The position numbers and the translations under genes are program-made. A stretch of DNA of 64,000 bases. Source: Flabesymbios commensalis (taxonomy: Eukaryota; Annelida; Polychaeta; Terebellida; Flabelligeridae). Under the pieces are notes generated by a model. The model searched no databases. It was not told the origin of the DNA and saw only the letters and a program-made list of their open reading frames with translations. The stretch is from the NCBI GenBank assembly GCA_964017125.1, contig OZ024912.1:78946769-79010768 (forward strand), written 5' to 3'. Below are positions 48,820-59,026 of the stretch, in pieces. Position 1 is the stretch's first letter. The number at the start of each line of letters is the position of its first letter.

Positions 48820-49060
48820 ATGTAATATGTGTCTGATGACAATGGTGTGTCTGGTGACATCGTATTTGTCTGGTGATAATTTAATGAGTCTGGTGTGTAT
48901 GGGATGTGTCAGGTCGCAATGTGATATGTTTGGCGTTTGGCAATGTGATGTCTGGGTACTATGTGGCCTAATGCTTTCGGTTACGATGTGATGTGTCTGA
49001 TGACTATGCTATCTGCCTGGTGACCATGAAGCGTGACTGGGGACAATGATTTATTCTGTT
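48820..49060 (+). repeat. GTCTGGTGACAATGTGATGT minisatellite, right half
   Basis: It has the same words and orientation as 44330-44687, so the two halves formed one array before the 4.1-kb insertion. Confidence 0.75.
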
Positions 49061-49061
49061 T

Positions 49062-49283
49062 GGTAAACAAAATGTTTCTTTTCCCTCCACTCGTAAAAAC
49101 TCAATATTGCGAGGAGCCTCCGTGGCTGAGAGGTACCGTGCTAGACCTCAGACCGCCAGATTTCGAATCCTGTGTCTGGAGGACAGTGTCATCTGATTCA
49201 TCTCACCATCCTCAGGAGGTTCTCCTGGCCCAGTTTAGCCTGTATGTGCACAAAGGTGGCCTAAAGCCCCATTCATTTCATTT
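49062..49283 (+). mobile_element. 5'-truncated dimeric SINE
   Basis: The linker (AACAAAATGTTTCTTTTCCC) and the second tRNA-like module (GTGGCTGAGAGGTACCGTG, then ATTTCGAATCC) are followed by the body (TCTGGAGGACAGTGTCATCT, CACAAAGGTGGCCTAAAG) and the CATTTCATTT tail. The first module is missing. Flanking duplication was not evident. Confidence 0.8.
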
Positions 49284-49485
49284 ATTATTAAAGATTTATT
49301 CGGCTTGGTAATCTATAATGACCGTGCATGTCATATTATCTGGAAATTAAGTGTCTGTAAAGAGAACAATTTGTTTTAGTTCACTGCAATCAAAGTAACA
49401 TGTGGACCACTGCTACACGTATGATTTGGACCACTCTAATAAAAGGAGCGTTTATAATACATAACATAACATAAATAAGTTAAAA

Positions 49486-49802
49486 GGACATGCCCAGGCT
49501 TATTAATATGACCATATGATGTAAACATGTCCATAGACTAGAACTGCAAAAGTTTTCAAATTTTTGTGCTGCGCATTTACCAGTTAGGCTAGATATAGGA
49601 ACAAAATTTCTGATTTCTAATTATTGACAACCATGTCAAAAATAAGAAATACGGGAATTTCGTCTCTATATCTAGCCTAATTGGTAAATGCGCAGCACAA
49701 AAAGTAAAAAACTTTTGCAGTTCTAGTCTATGGACATGTCTACATCATATGGACATATTAATACGCCAATGATTTTAGACCTGGGCATGTCTCTTTAACT
49801 TA
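49486..49802. mobile_element. Mariner-like MITE with 150-bp inverted arms
   Basis: The ends are TAAGTTAAAAGGACATGCCC and GGGCATGTCTCTTTAACTTA. The arms pair over about 150 bp (CATGTCCATAGACTAGAACT, GTGCTGCGCATTTACCA). TA flanks both ends, as for Tc1/mariner MITEs. The arms differ at about one base in ten and by one 14-bp indel. Confidence 0.8.
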
Positions 49803-50478
49803 GCAGGATAAGGGTTATTGAATCCTTAAAACAACATTGGATCAATGTTTGGTGGGTAAAATCAAGTATAGGGGCCTACTTTACTGTGGACGAGTTTCAG
49901 AAAACACAAAACGTTGAATATCAGCGTCGCAGACGGTGGGCCATTATTAAACCAACATTGGTCAAAATGATACCCCAGGGATCGAACCACGGATGAGCGC
50001 TACGAATCTAGCCAAAATAATCCAGTCCGCCAGACACCCAGCTTAAAGGAGCTCGCCCTCCGCCCGCATCTTCACCCTGCCATGTGATTTGCGGCACGCA
50101 ATCCCATGGCCTCACGTTATACTGTCATCTGCCCTGATACAAATATCTTCGGACCAATCACATTGGTAAGCAACGTAAACAAATCGTCTGACCCCGGGTG
50201 TGACTGTCTCGGAAATCTGTGCCGCGCATTGTGAGTGGTCACCGCTGACGTCATTCACAGGCACTAATGAATATTCATGTTAAGATAACCCCTCTCTAAT
50301 ATACAGTTCCCGTACACACTAGTTGTCCAGGCTAGAGCCATGCTCTGCGTGTATTAAGACTGGACTGGTGCAGATGTCCGCCCGTAACATGTGAACGGTG
50401 AGATTTTGCTAACTAGATTCATTTGGCAGTGAATCCTCTCAACAACCGCAATATATTCAGCCAATATGTGTCTCACCC
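49803..50478. other. Spacer with CAGCAAACAC-family remnants
   Basis: AACATTGGATCAATG and AGCGTCGCAGACGGTGGGCC (49925-49945) are hairpin-family words. The GC-richer part, 50040-50340, shows nothing recognisable. Confidence 0.4.
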
Positions 50479-50726
50479 TTAACCCTTAAAGCGCTAAATA
50501 TTTTTATATAAACCATGAAAACCAAAGGGTTTTATTCAATTCGAAAACATCATAAATGACTTAGTCGGCTCTTTCCGATTAATTTGAATACCTATGTTAT
50601 GGGTGTACGGCCAGTAGAAATATTTTTATTCTTACAGTGCGGGGATCGACTTTAGTCGTCAGAATCTGACGTCTACAGACGTCAGATTCTGTCGACTAAC
50701 ATTGCTCCCCGCACTGTAAGGGTTAA
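50479..50726. mobile_element. piggyBac-type MITE with TCTGACGTC palindrome centre
   Basis: TTAA stands at both ends (50479-50482 and 50723-50726). The ends are CCCTTAAAGCGCTAAA and CCGCACTGTAAGGG. Near the right end CAGAATCTGACGTCTACAGA pairs with ACGTCAGATTCTG, and GTGCGGGGATCGACTTTAGT pairs with GTCGACTAACATTGC and CCCCGCAC. Further copies lie at 50727, 54145 and 55560. Confidence 0.85.
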
Positions 50727-50982
50727 AACACTGATATATTATTGAAAAAAAAACTATGAAGACCAGAGGGTTTTATTCAATATAAAATCATCATATATGT
50801 CTTTTCCGCGTCGTTTGAATACCTACGTTATGGATCCGCGGCTATTCTAATTCTTTTTACTCTTTCAGCGCCGGGACTGACTTTAGACGTCAGAATCTGA
50901 CGTCTATAAACGTCATATTCTGACGTCTTTTAGCGTCAGATTCTGACGTCTATGGTCGTCCCTCGCATTGAAAGGTTTATTG
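50727..50982. mobile_element. Second copy of the same MITE, left end lost
   Basis: It shares AGAGGGTTTTATTCAAT, TTTGAATACCTACGTTATGG and four TCTGACGTC words, and ends CCTCGCATTGAAAGG. It sits head to tail with the first copy and shares its TTAA boundary. Confidence 0.75.
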
Positions 50983-51098
50983 TCGGAATGGCGTAACAGG
51001 TATTTGTCCAATACATCTTTCTTATATCCATCAGGCCTTCAGGCCAAGCGCGGTGTCAAGCATGGTTGTCGGAAAGATGCTCAAATATTACACCAATG

Positions 51099-51308
51099 CG
51101 GTAGATCTGGTAATTTTAGCGTGCTTAGATTTTCGCGAATTTGTGTTTTTTGGACTCTTCGTGAGGTTTAGAATTCGCAAAATATCTATTTCTATGATAG
51201 GTAGCGCTATAATGTAATAATAATTTCGCATGATTTTTAAATTCGCGAATTTGACCTTTTCGCGAAATCCGCGAAAATTAAACACTCGCGAATATTACCA
51301 AATCTACA
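51099..51308. mobile_element. MITE with TTCGCGAA-rich inverted ends
   Basis: GGTAGATCTGGTAATTTTAG at the left faces ATTACCAAATCTACAG at the right, with ATTTTCGCGAATT and ATTCGCGAATTTGACC arms inside. It is about 210 bp and has no ORF. The superfamily is not certain. Confidence 0.6.
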
Positions 51309-51479
51309 GTACAATTGTCCGGATAACAATTGCGTTGGGCGATAATATTATCGTTCTCAAGGATCTAGAGGTGCTGGCGGCACAGTCATCCATTGAATAC
51401 CACACTTCGGTACAATACCCCTATCGTCTCCATAAATAACTCAAACCTATAATTTAATTACAGACCATTATAATAAATG

Positions 51480-51736
51480 CCATTTTACTGACATTGTACA
51501 TCTTCGCGATTATCTAGTGACAATATAATAATAAGATACAAAATTTTCAACCACTTGAGGTTGTGTCTCGCTGCAGCGATCCACAACCTCAAGTGGTTGA
51601 AAATTACTCACACTTACTTAAAACCAAACAATATCAAATCTTGATGTGTAAAAAAACATTTTCATTCCCAAATAACATTGATAATAAGACGGATTAAAAA
51701 CGACTATTGTCGTGATTAGCAGGCAAGGGGTTAACT
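51480..51736. mobile_element. piggyBac-type MITE with GTTGTGTCTCGC hairpin
   Basis: The right end GTGATTAGCAGGCAAGGGG is followed by TTAA; its complement CCCCTTGCCTGC is close to known piggyBac termini. A 38-bp hairpin core lies at 51555-51592 (TTGAGGTTGTGTCTCGC facing GCGATCCACAACCTCAA). The left end is unclear. Confidence 0.6.
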
Positions 51737-52560
51737 GTATGGCCACATTAGTAAAACTGAAGTATTCTTCAATATCAGAGCTGATGGTTCAACCCGGTGT
51801 AGGGGGGGGGGTGTAGAACCGTATAATGTAACCAGACGTATACTATACGTCAGGTTGTGTATCATACGGTCACAGCGAGAAACGTAATGTGTAACCTGCA
51901 TGAACAAATACAAGCAAATTTATTCAAAATAGCTTTTGTGATAAATACAACATTAGCCAATGGATATTCTCCAATTTGTAATTTTAAACTCAACACTAAT
52001 ATAACAATAACACACATTCAAATATTTATACATGCATTTTAAAAATATAGTGAAGGAAGCTATAGTTGAATGATTGATTAAATGAGTAGATAAAATGTTA
52101 TATATTATCTGCATATACGTAGCATGGTTATAAAATATTGTATTTTAAAACCTGATATCGATCAAAGAATTCAGATGAGTACATGAGTACTTGATTGTAA
52201 ACCTACCTATTGGTTACTTCATTTCACCCTTGGATTACACATATATACTCTTCTGTCTTTGACCATTTACATCTTCGACTACCCAAGTATCCCCATAACC
52301 TCTTTGACTATCTAGGTATACCTGCTCACTACCAAGATATCCTTTTTACAACATACGTAGCACCTCCCCCATATTTTCCCTGACAACCTAGGTACCGTTT
52401 TTAAACCTCAGAGCATTGATGTCGATTACAGTTGACTATAGTATTGTTTTCTCGTCTTTTAATGGTCTTGTATAACCAGCTTTTAAAAAATAAATATGTC
52501 TCCTACCTGTGATAATCATATACATTTCGACCTAGGTTTAGCAAATTGAACTAAGTTTTA
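51737..52560. other. Spacer without recognised gene
   Basis: It contains ACGTATACTATACGT (about 51836), a short palindrome. Otherwise nothing was seen. Confidence 0.35.
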
Positions 52561-52660
52561 GTCACTTAAAGTTGTGGATCGCGGTAGCGAGACCCCACTT
52601 CAGGTGGCTGAAAATTAAAAATGTATTAGCTCATAGCTGTAAGGTTTAACTACCCGGGTA
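52555..52660. repeat. Remnant with TTGTGGATCGC hairpin core
   Basis: TTAAAGTTGTGGATCGCGGT pairs with AGCGAGACCCCACTTCAG at 52566-52603. TGTAAGGTTTAA (about 52640) could be a decayed right terminus with its TTAA. Confidence 0.5.
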
Positions 52661-53155
52661 TATTATTTGAATACTTTATATTAACTTAAACAGTTTGTCA
52701 CCTACCTGAAAGCATAATATGTGAAACTCAATGACCTCTCGACCTCCCTCGTTTCACCGAGCTGGCTAATACAATGAAGTATGGGGAGGGTTCTTATATA
52801 ACCTTTTTTTCACCGAGTGACGTCACTGCGACTCACAGAATTCCAAATACCTCAAGAATTACATAATATGTACACTTTGTAGTAGCATATTTGACATTAT
52901 GAAATTGACAACTCCTGCACGTGGGTTACCGTCCACAATGTCGCCATTTAAAAAACACTTTCTTTTTCTATCTTTCTTTTTTGACTCAGCGTTTGATGGG
53001 CGCCTGTGCTTGCTGGGATGCGTTTTTCTCCCCTCTGTACACAAAGGTGGGGACATATTGCTTTACCCCTGTCCGCTAAGTCTGCCTCAGTCTGTCTACA
53101 TGGTCTGTGCAAGGATACTTTTCATTTCTCTCCAGCGCTTTCCATGTGCATGGCG
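52661..53155. other. Spacer without recognised gene
   Basis: Short overlapping open frames near 52900-53180 on both strands have no recognisable content. Confidence 0.3.
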
Positions 53156-53157
53156 GT

Positions 53158-53603
53158 CAAACACAAGACGTTGACTCAATGCTGGGCTAATGTTGGCCCA
53201 CCGTTTTCGACGCTAAGCCGACATTAGTACTGGGTTCCTGTGTCGTGTTTGGCGCCACACTGAATGCCGGCCAGCATCACAGACGGCGGGCCAACATTAA
53301 CCCAGCTTTGGGTCAAAGCATCGTGCCCGTACTGCCAGCATGCAGGTACCGGCAGCATGAAGTACTAACTAGGCCTGAATAGATACTGGCCAGCACCGGC
53401 GACGCTGGCCAAACATTTAACATACATTGGGTCGGTGTCGGCTTGTAATCGCCTCCAGCAGTAAGCAATACCAGACCAGCTGCTATTCCCAGCAAACACA
53501 AAACATTTGTATAACATTAGTACAACGTCGACACAACGTCTTCAATGGTTGTCCAAATTGTACAATTGTCAAAATTGTACAAATGTTACTGGGTTGAACG
53601 CAG
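53158..53603. repeat. Run of CAGCAAACAC-family hairpin copies
   Basis: AAACACAAGACGTTGACTCA (53159), GCCAGCATCACAGACGGCGG (53272), CCAGCACCGGCGACGCTGGC (53391) and CCCAGCAAACACAAAACATT (53489) each start or centre a copy. At least four overlapping copies, in various states of decay. Confidence 0.65.
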
Positions 53604-53710
53604 CCCAGCAAACACGAGGCGTTGAGCCAGTGCTGGTCTGATGTTGGGCCAGCGTCGCAGATTGTGGGCCAGCATTGGATCAGCATTGGGTCAACGCTGT
53701 GTTTGCTGGG
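53604..53710. mobile_element. CAGCAAACAC-family hairpin MITE, best-preserved copy
   Basis: It has 12-bp perfect terminal repeats, CCCAGCAAACAC and GTGTTTGCTGGG, in a 107-bp unit. The inner arms pair imperfectly (GTTGAGCCAGTGCTGGT against ATCAGCATTGGGTCAAC) around GGGCCAGCGTCGCAG. Confidence 0.8.
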
Positions 53711-54144
53711 AGTGTTGACAAGTGTTTCGCACCAGAACGGGATAATAAATTCCGCTTAATACATAGTCTCTACTGTCCACATGAGCCATTTAATAACATT
53801 AATTAAATACAAAAGCCATTGACGCTACAACTATTAGCTATCAACTTTTATGGCTATGCTGCTGGGGGGGGGGGGGGGGACATCCCCAGTTTTTTGTTCA
53901 CAAAAACTAGACCCAGCCAGCAGTATTATCATGATTTTCAGATATGTGTTTGTTTTCATTGTACAAATACTGTATACTGGTTTTTGACGAATGTTAATAA
54001 ACTAAAAATAAATAAATAAAATAAACATACATACAATATGAAGATCAAAACTCACAGTATTGCCTGCAGCTAGCGTTGTCTCCGATAAATGTAAGAATGA
54101 TTATGTATGTATCTATATAGTGTCAACATGCCCCTATTAATTGA
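53711..54144. other. Spacer; poly-G run
   Basis: A run of about 17 G lies at 53863-53879. No gene was seen. Confidence 0.4.
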
Positions 54145-54376
54145 TTAACCTTCCCAATGCGGGGACCGACTATAAACGTCAGATTCGGACGTCTCAAGTC
54201 GATCCCTGCACTGAAAATGTAAAATATGTATAATGGTCGTAGTACCATAACATAAATATTCAAATGAAGCGGGGAGAGCTAACTAAGACATTTATGATGA
54301 TTTAGAAACGAATAATACATCTGTCCTCTTAATTTACAAATTTATGAAAAAAATATTTCAGCGCTTCAAGGGTTTA
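54145..54376. mobile_element. piggyBac-type MITE (TCTGACGTC family), inverted copy
   Basis: TTAA at 54145 precedes CCTTCCCAATGCGGGGACCG. The other end, AAATATTTCAGCGCTTCAAG, runs to GGG and TTTA. The body matches 50479-50726 in opposite orientation (AACATAAATATTCAAATGAA, GACATTTATGATGATTT). Confidence 0.75.
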
Positions 54377-55012
54377 GCCAGATGTTCATTTCTCAGTTGC
54401 GATCTGGAGTAAAGTAGGCTGGCCATGACAATATACCCTTGTGACAACTAGCCTTGCTCCCCCATAGTATAGACTATATATCATTCAGCGGCATAAGACA
54501 GATAAACCCTTTGTTTATACCGTCGACGACTCAAAATATTTGAAAAATAATATTTTACCTTATAGCTGTGGATGGAGGTTACCTATCATGGATTAAAACT
54601 TCAACTTTTAATGAATCTTACTATCATCAAATATATATACATATATAGTTTGTTTGTTTTATAATTCGTATTTGAAAAAAAACTGAAAAAACGAAGAATT
54701 ATATGACAGTCCAGGCTGTCCAAACCTTTGTTTACCATTTTCTGCGACTAAGATATTCAATAGTATGTGCGTATCCTTACAATTATGTTAGTCTCTCGTA
54801 TTTTAATTTTTGAGCGCTATCAAAGTATCAGGCTAGCGGGCTGATAATGGATATGATGAATGAGAATGGACTGACATTGACTGGGAGGCAACTGTCGTAT
54901 ATTAAATTTAGTGACAGCGACACAAACACTCCAAGTCAATTAAATTGTATCCGATCGTAATAAATTATACAAGCTGCGCTTATTAAATCAGTAAGGATTT
55001 AATTGACCCTCC
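54377..55012. other. Spacer without recognised gene
   Basis: No coding or repeat signal was recognised. Confidence 0.3.
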
Positions 55013-55013
55013 T

Positions 55014-55106
55014 CCCAGGAAACATGAGATATTGACCCAATGTTGTTTTGACGCTAGACGTTGGACGAGCATTATAACAACATTGCTTAATACCTCGTGT
55101 TTGCTG
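55014..55106. mobile_element. CAGCAAACAC-family hairpin copy
   Basis: It runs from CCCAGGAAACATGAGATATT to ACCTCGTGTTTGCTG, about 93 bp, with GACGCTAGACGTTGG in the centre. Confidence 0.65.
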
Positions 55107-55194
55107 TACTGGCGCTAAAATTTCACCTTTCATTTTTTCACCTTATCAAGTAATATTATATTAATGAATTAATAAATGTAGTAGATAGTAGGTT

Positions 55195-55365
55195 TAGGAC
55201 ACTTTTGTGCACATAAGCTAAAGTTCAAACTGGGCCAGGAGAATCTCCTGAGGATGGTGCGTTGAATGAGATGACACTGCCTTACAGAAACAGGATTCAA
55301 ACCCTAGCGGTCTGAGGCCGAGCACGCTACCTCTCGGTTACAGAGGCTCCCCGCAACACCCCCAT
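55195..55365 (-). mobile_element. SINE fragment, second module only
   Basis: It contains CACTTTTGTGCACATAAGCT, GGGCCAGGAGAATCTCC, GGTCTGAGGCCGAGCACGCT and ACCTCTCGGTTACAGAGGCT, the complement of the second module and body of the SINE at 4054. It ends where the linker would begin. Confidence 0.8.
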
Positions 55366-55559
55366 ACAGCTGAGAGGAACCCACGATTTCCGAATTTCCA
55401 AGCAGGCATCTTTAATCACTAATCCAGGACCTCCGCCTCTGACAAGTGAAGGTGGAGTTGAAGAAAATGGGACAATAAAATAATCTGATTAGATAAAATA
55501 GGCTACACCAGTAAATATCGGAGCTGAAACAGGTGGTGCATTTAAATGACGAGGCTGTT
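55366..55559. other. Short spacer
   Basis: Nothing recognised. Confidence 0.3.
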
Positions 55560-55733
55560 TAACCAGGCCAAAGGGTTTTTCCAATTTGAAGTCATCATAA
55601 ATGTCTTAGTTATCTCTTTCTGATTCATTTGAATACCTGTGTTATGGGTTTATGGCCATTAGAAATAGTTTTATTCTTACAGTGCGGGGATTGACTTTAG
55701 TTGTCAGAATCTGACGTCTTCAGACGGGCTTTA
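55560..55733. mobile_element. piggyBac-type MITE fragment (TCTGACGTC family)
   Basis: AAGGGTTTTTCCAATTTGAA to ATCTGACGTCTTCAGACG matches the left two thirds of 50479-50726. The SINE that follows interrupts or replaces the rest. Confidence 0.7.
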
Positions 55734-55734
55734 G

Positions 55735-56027
55735 GCCACCTTTGTGCACATATAGGCTAAACTGGGCCAGGAGAACCTCCTGAGGATGGTGAGATGATTG
55801 AGATGACACTGTCCTTCAGACACAGGATTTCGAAATTCGAGCCCTGGCGGTCTGAGGCCGAGCACGCTGCTTCTCGGTCACGGAGGCTCCCCACAATACT
55901 AGCTTTCACACGTGGATGGGGAAGAAACATTTTTGTTTCTTTCAAACCGCCGAGACCGGGAACCGAACCCCGAACTCTGGCGTGAAAGGCAGCGGTGCTA
56001 ACCACCACCCTAGTGCCCCCGCCATTT
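55735..56027 (-). mobile_element. Near-complete dimeric SINE, minus strand
   Basis: The complement of the 4054-4336 copy, including both tRNA-like modules: GGTCTGAGGCCGAGCACGCT with CTCGGTCACGGAGGC, the linker ACATTTTTGTTTCTTTC, and GGGAACCGAACCCCGAAC with GGTGCTAACCACCACCCTAG. It starts next to the MITE palindrome. No clear flanking duplication was found. Confidence 0.85.
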
Positions 56028-56109
56028 AAACATGTTAAAGTTTAAACGTGACATCAACCAACAAGATTGCAAATTCGTAGACCCCTATTTAGTCAAATAT
56101 AAATAATTT

Positions 56110-56215
56110 TCACTCGTTTGAAGTTGTGTCTCGCTGACGCAAGCAACAACTTCAAACGAGTGAAAATTGAAGTTGTTGCTTGCGTCAGCGAGACACAACT
56201 TCAAGGGAGTGAACA
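56110..56215. repeat. Perfect 38-bp inverted repeat of the GTTGTGTCTCGC motif
   Basis: The arm at 56118-56155 (starting TTGAAGTTGTGTCTCGCTGA) is matched exactly by its complement at 56167-56204, with 11 bases between. Each arm is itself a near-palindrome (TTGAAGTTG to CAACTTCAA). Flanks read TTTTCACTCG and CGAGTGAAAA. Confidence 0.9.
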
Positions 56216-57165
56216 TTCTAAATAAATAATTTGGCGGTTAAAGGCTTAAAGGGTGAATAACTTCATTACTGTGGGCGTGAATTAGCCCAGTAGAATTAGT
56301 CCCAACCTGGCTGAAACTGAAGTCGAAACCGCGGGTTCCAGCTACAGATTGATTGCGCCCAATCGAACATGTAGTAGTGGAGCTGTTTAGGGAAAAAATC
56401 GTTCATTTTTTTCTACAATTATTATGAAACTTGGCAGGTATTTAAACAACTGCATACTCTTTGATATTAAATAAGGAGACAGGCTCAAAAGTGAAAAAAT
56501 TCACGATGGCCGCCAAAATGGCTTCAGACTTGAAAAATATGTTGTTTTTGTCAAATTTTGCTACAGTTGTTTAAAAAATTCGTATCAAGTATATTAATTA
56601 CTGATCAGTATATCATCGTTGACATATCTGCCAAATTTCAGAAGTGTATAATAAAATAAACGATTCTGCTGACATTTAACACTTGGCAGCTCCACTATGG
56701 GGACTTTCCCTCGGACGGTCACATCTAAGACTTGGCCTCTATTAATCAGGTCGATTAGGCTTTATTAGAATTGAGAAAATTTATACCTTTAGCATCGCAT
56801 GCTCAGATCATTTGTCGTTGATTCCCCATGTGAGCCAAACATAGCAGTCCACGCCTTTACATTGTGTGAGCAAGTGATTATTAGAGGACTTTGCAATTGA
56901 TTGATTAATACTAATTTTAATCAACGTTACGTCAGATGTTGACTCAATGCTGTGCGACGCCATCCCAGCATTACGACGGCGATAAACACTGATAAAATGA
57001 TAAGCACAATACCCGTATCTCAATCGTTATCTGGTCCGAACTAGATGCTATTACAAAGTTTTAACTCATAAAGCGCTATATAAATAAGACCATACAGATA
57101 GCCGGACTATCCTACATTATTATTTAAACAATTCCTTCTGAAAAACATGTCATTTTTTTAGTAGC
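56216..57165. other. Spacer without recognised gene
   Basis: CACGATGGCCGCCAAAATGG (about 56503) is one more isolated occurrence of the common word. No gene was seen. Confidence 0.35.
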
Positions 57166-57169
57166 ATTG

Positions 57170-57560
57170 TTTATCTTTGGCGATTTTAATTTACATTTAG
57201 AATATTAGTTGCCTTCTCCACCCATACCATGGTCACTGGCTTGACCTGTTTATCACTCGAACAGAGTGTGACTTGATAAAGACTGTGTATCCGTCTGATA
57301 ATCTATCTGATCATTTGACAGTAATAGGCGATGTTGATGTCAAACTTTTATCTCATCCGATCAAGAAGTAGGCTTCACACAGACGTGTTAAAGGCATACC
57401 TCCTACAGATTTTATTACACACATTTAACTTTTTGCTTTAATTGGCCGTGCAAAAATAACCTGTTCTGAAATTTATGAGCAATATCACACAGTCCTGAGA
57501 TCTCTTTTAGACATTCAAGTTTGCAAATATGATGATAAAAACGCAAGCTGAAACTGCCTT
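57170..57560 (+). pseudogene. LINE endonuclease-domain fragment (L2/CR1/Jockey type)
   Basis: Read in pieces, the sequence gives GDFNLHLE, then GHWLDLFITRTECDLIKTV, then DNLSDHLTVIGDVDV, the conserved end of the APE-type endonuclease of non-LTR retrotransposons (the DFN and SDH motifs). Further on comes EIYEQYHTVLRSLLDI, the typical linker before the reverse transcriptase. There is a frameshift after the DFN motif and at least two stops. It is truncated on both sides and unrelated in position to the LINE tail at 9.5 kb. Confidence 0.65.
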
Positions 57561-58720
57561 ATGTTGCCTTATGTTGCATAAATCGAATATGACCGCAGAG
57601 ATTTATATTCGCGCTCGAATTTTGCATACACAGCGCTCTAGAGGACATATTATCACCATATGGCTGCCAATATACTCTATATTTAAAAATATATCTACAT
57701 ATTGCTGACATTTCGACCTCCGGTACACATATTTGATCCATGGTGAGATCCAATTAAACAGATAATGGAGCCCTATTATGCTTTGTACTTGTAAATTTAG
57801 TACCTAATATTTGTAGCGTTTTGTCAAGATCCTCTGCAATCTTTGAAATGAATACCTGATGTATTTACTAACGGTAGTCAGTCTAACTGATCCTCACTTG
57901 ACTCTTGTTTGAGCTTTCACGGATTGTATTCAAATCTATCTGACCAAAACTACATCAACCTTTACTGCTCTTTGACTGAAGTGGAAAAATAATGATCTCG
58001 AAAATATATGAGCATAATCTGCAAATTGTCCACATTTATGAGTGGCCTGTCTCTTCATTGGGGGCAGATAAAGGGATGTCTCTTTACAATACTTGTGACC
58101 GCATATTCTCTGACCAGTTTTACTGAGAGCGTTATGAGAGCATCCTCAGTGGCTTCTGTTGCTACATAATCGGAGGTCGACGATAACAATAGACTATAAT
58201 TGCATTCATCTGTGGTAGCAGATTTCGGTCTACGTACATAAAATACTCCGATTCGCTTAAACTGTTCAACAAGTAATTTTACAGCTTTATTCTATCTTTG
58301 TGTTAGATTGTTTAATCTGGATCTACCGTCAGCGAATTGAGACAGGATCGATTTATTAATATACAAGGCAGTCAGAGACAGCAACCTCCGTCCGCGACAC
58401 AATGTTATTTTGAAATTCTGAATCCGGATCGTTGTCCAGATCATCTAAAAAAAATAATCTGTTGTTCCTTGTCCCAAAACACATCTTTAAAAAAATTCCC
58501 TGCAAACTCGTTCATTACTTTTTAAATAATTATGCTGACAGACAAACGAACAGACTCTAGCTACTTGACCTGTACACATGTCATGCCCAGTGAGCGTGTG
58601 AACATCATCTAGATAACAAACAAGATATGACAAACCAGCACACACATTATACTCATCAATTTTTTTTTATGTTTGACCAACGTTGTGTCAGTGTACTGTG
58701 TTTGGTTGCAGACCAGCAAA
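57561..58720. other. Spacer, perhaps decayed LINE sequence
   Basis: I could not read any continuation of the LINE protein. Short ORFs are not recognisable. Confidence 0.3.
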
Positions 58721-58721
58721 C

Positions 58722-58820
58722 ACATGACAATAAACAAATGTTGTTTTATCGCTGGGCCGACGTCGAAAACGGTGGGCCGACATTAAACCAACATTGGCTC
58801 AATACACTGTGTTTGCTGGG
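58722..58820. mobile_element. CAGCAAACAC-family hairpin MITE
   Basis: It runs from ACCAGCAAACACATGACAAT to ACTGTGTTTGCTGGG, about 99 bp, with GGGCCGACGTCGAAAACGG and GGGCCGACATT in the centre. The terminal 11 bp are perfectly inverted. Confidence 0.75.
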
Positions 58821-59026
58821 AACGAATAACTATTTCATAACAAGGTGAAAATTGATAATTATATAATAATTATATAATATAGGCCTACGTAGGCTATAGA
58901 TATTTTTTTGTTAATTTGGATCTGCGCAATCTCGTCAACCAGTTCAGTGTGAAATAAATAAACATGTTAAGGAACACTTTATGAATTAAAATGTATTATA
59001 GATAGCAACAATTATTATAGATTGAA

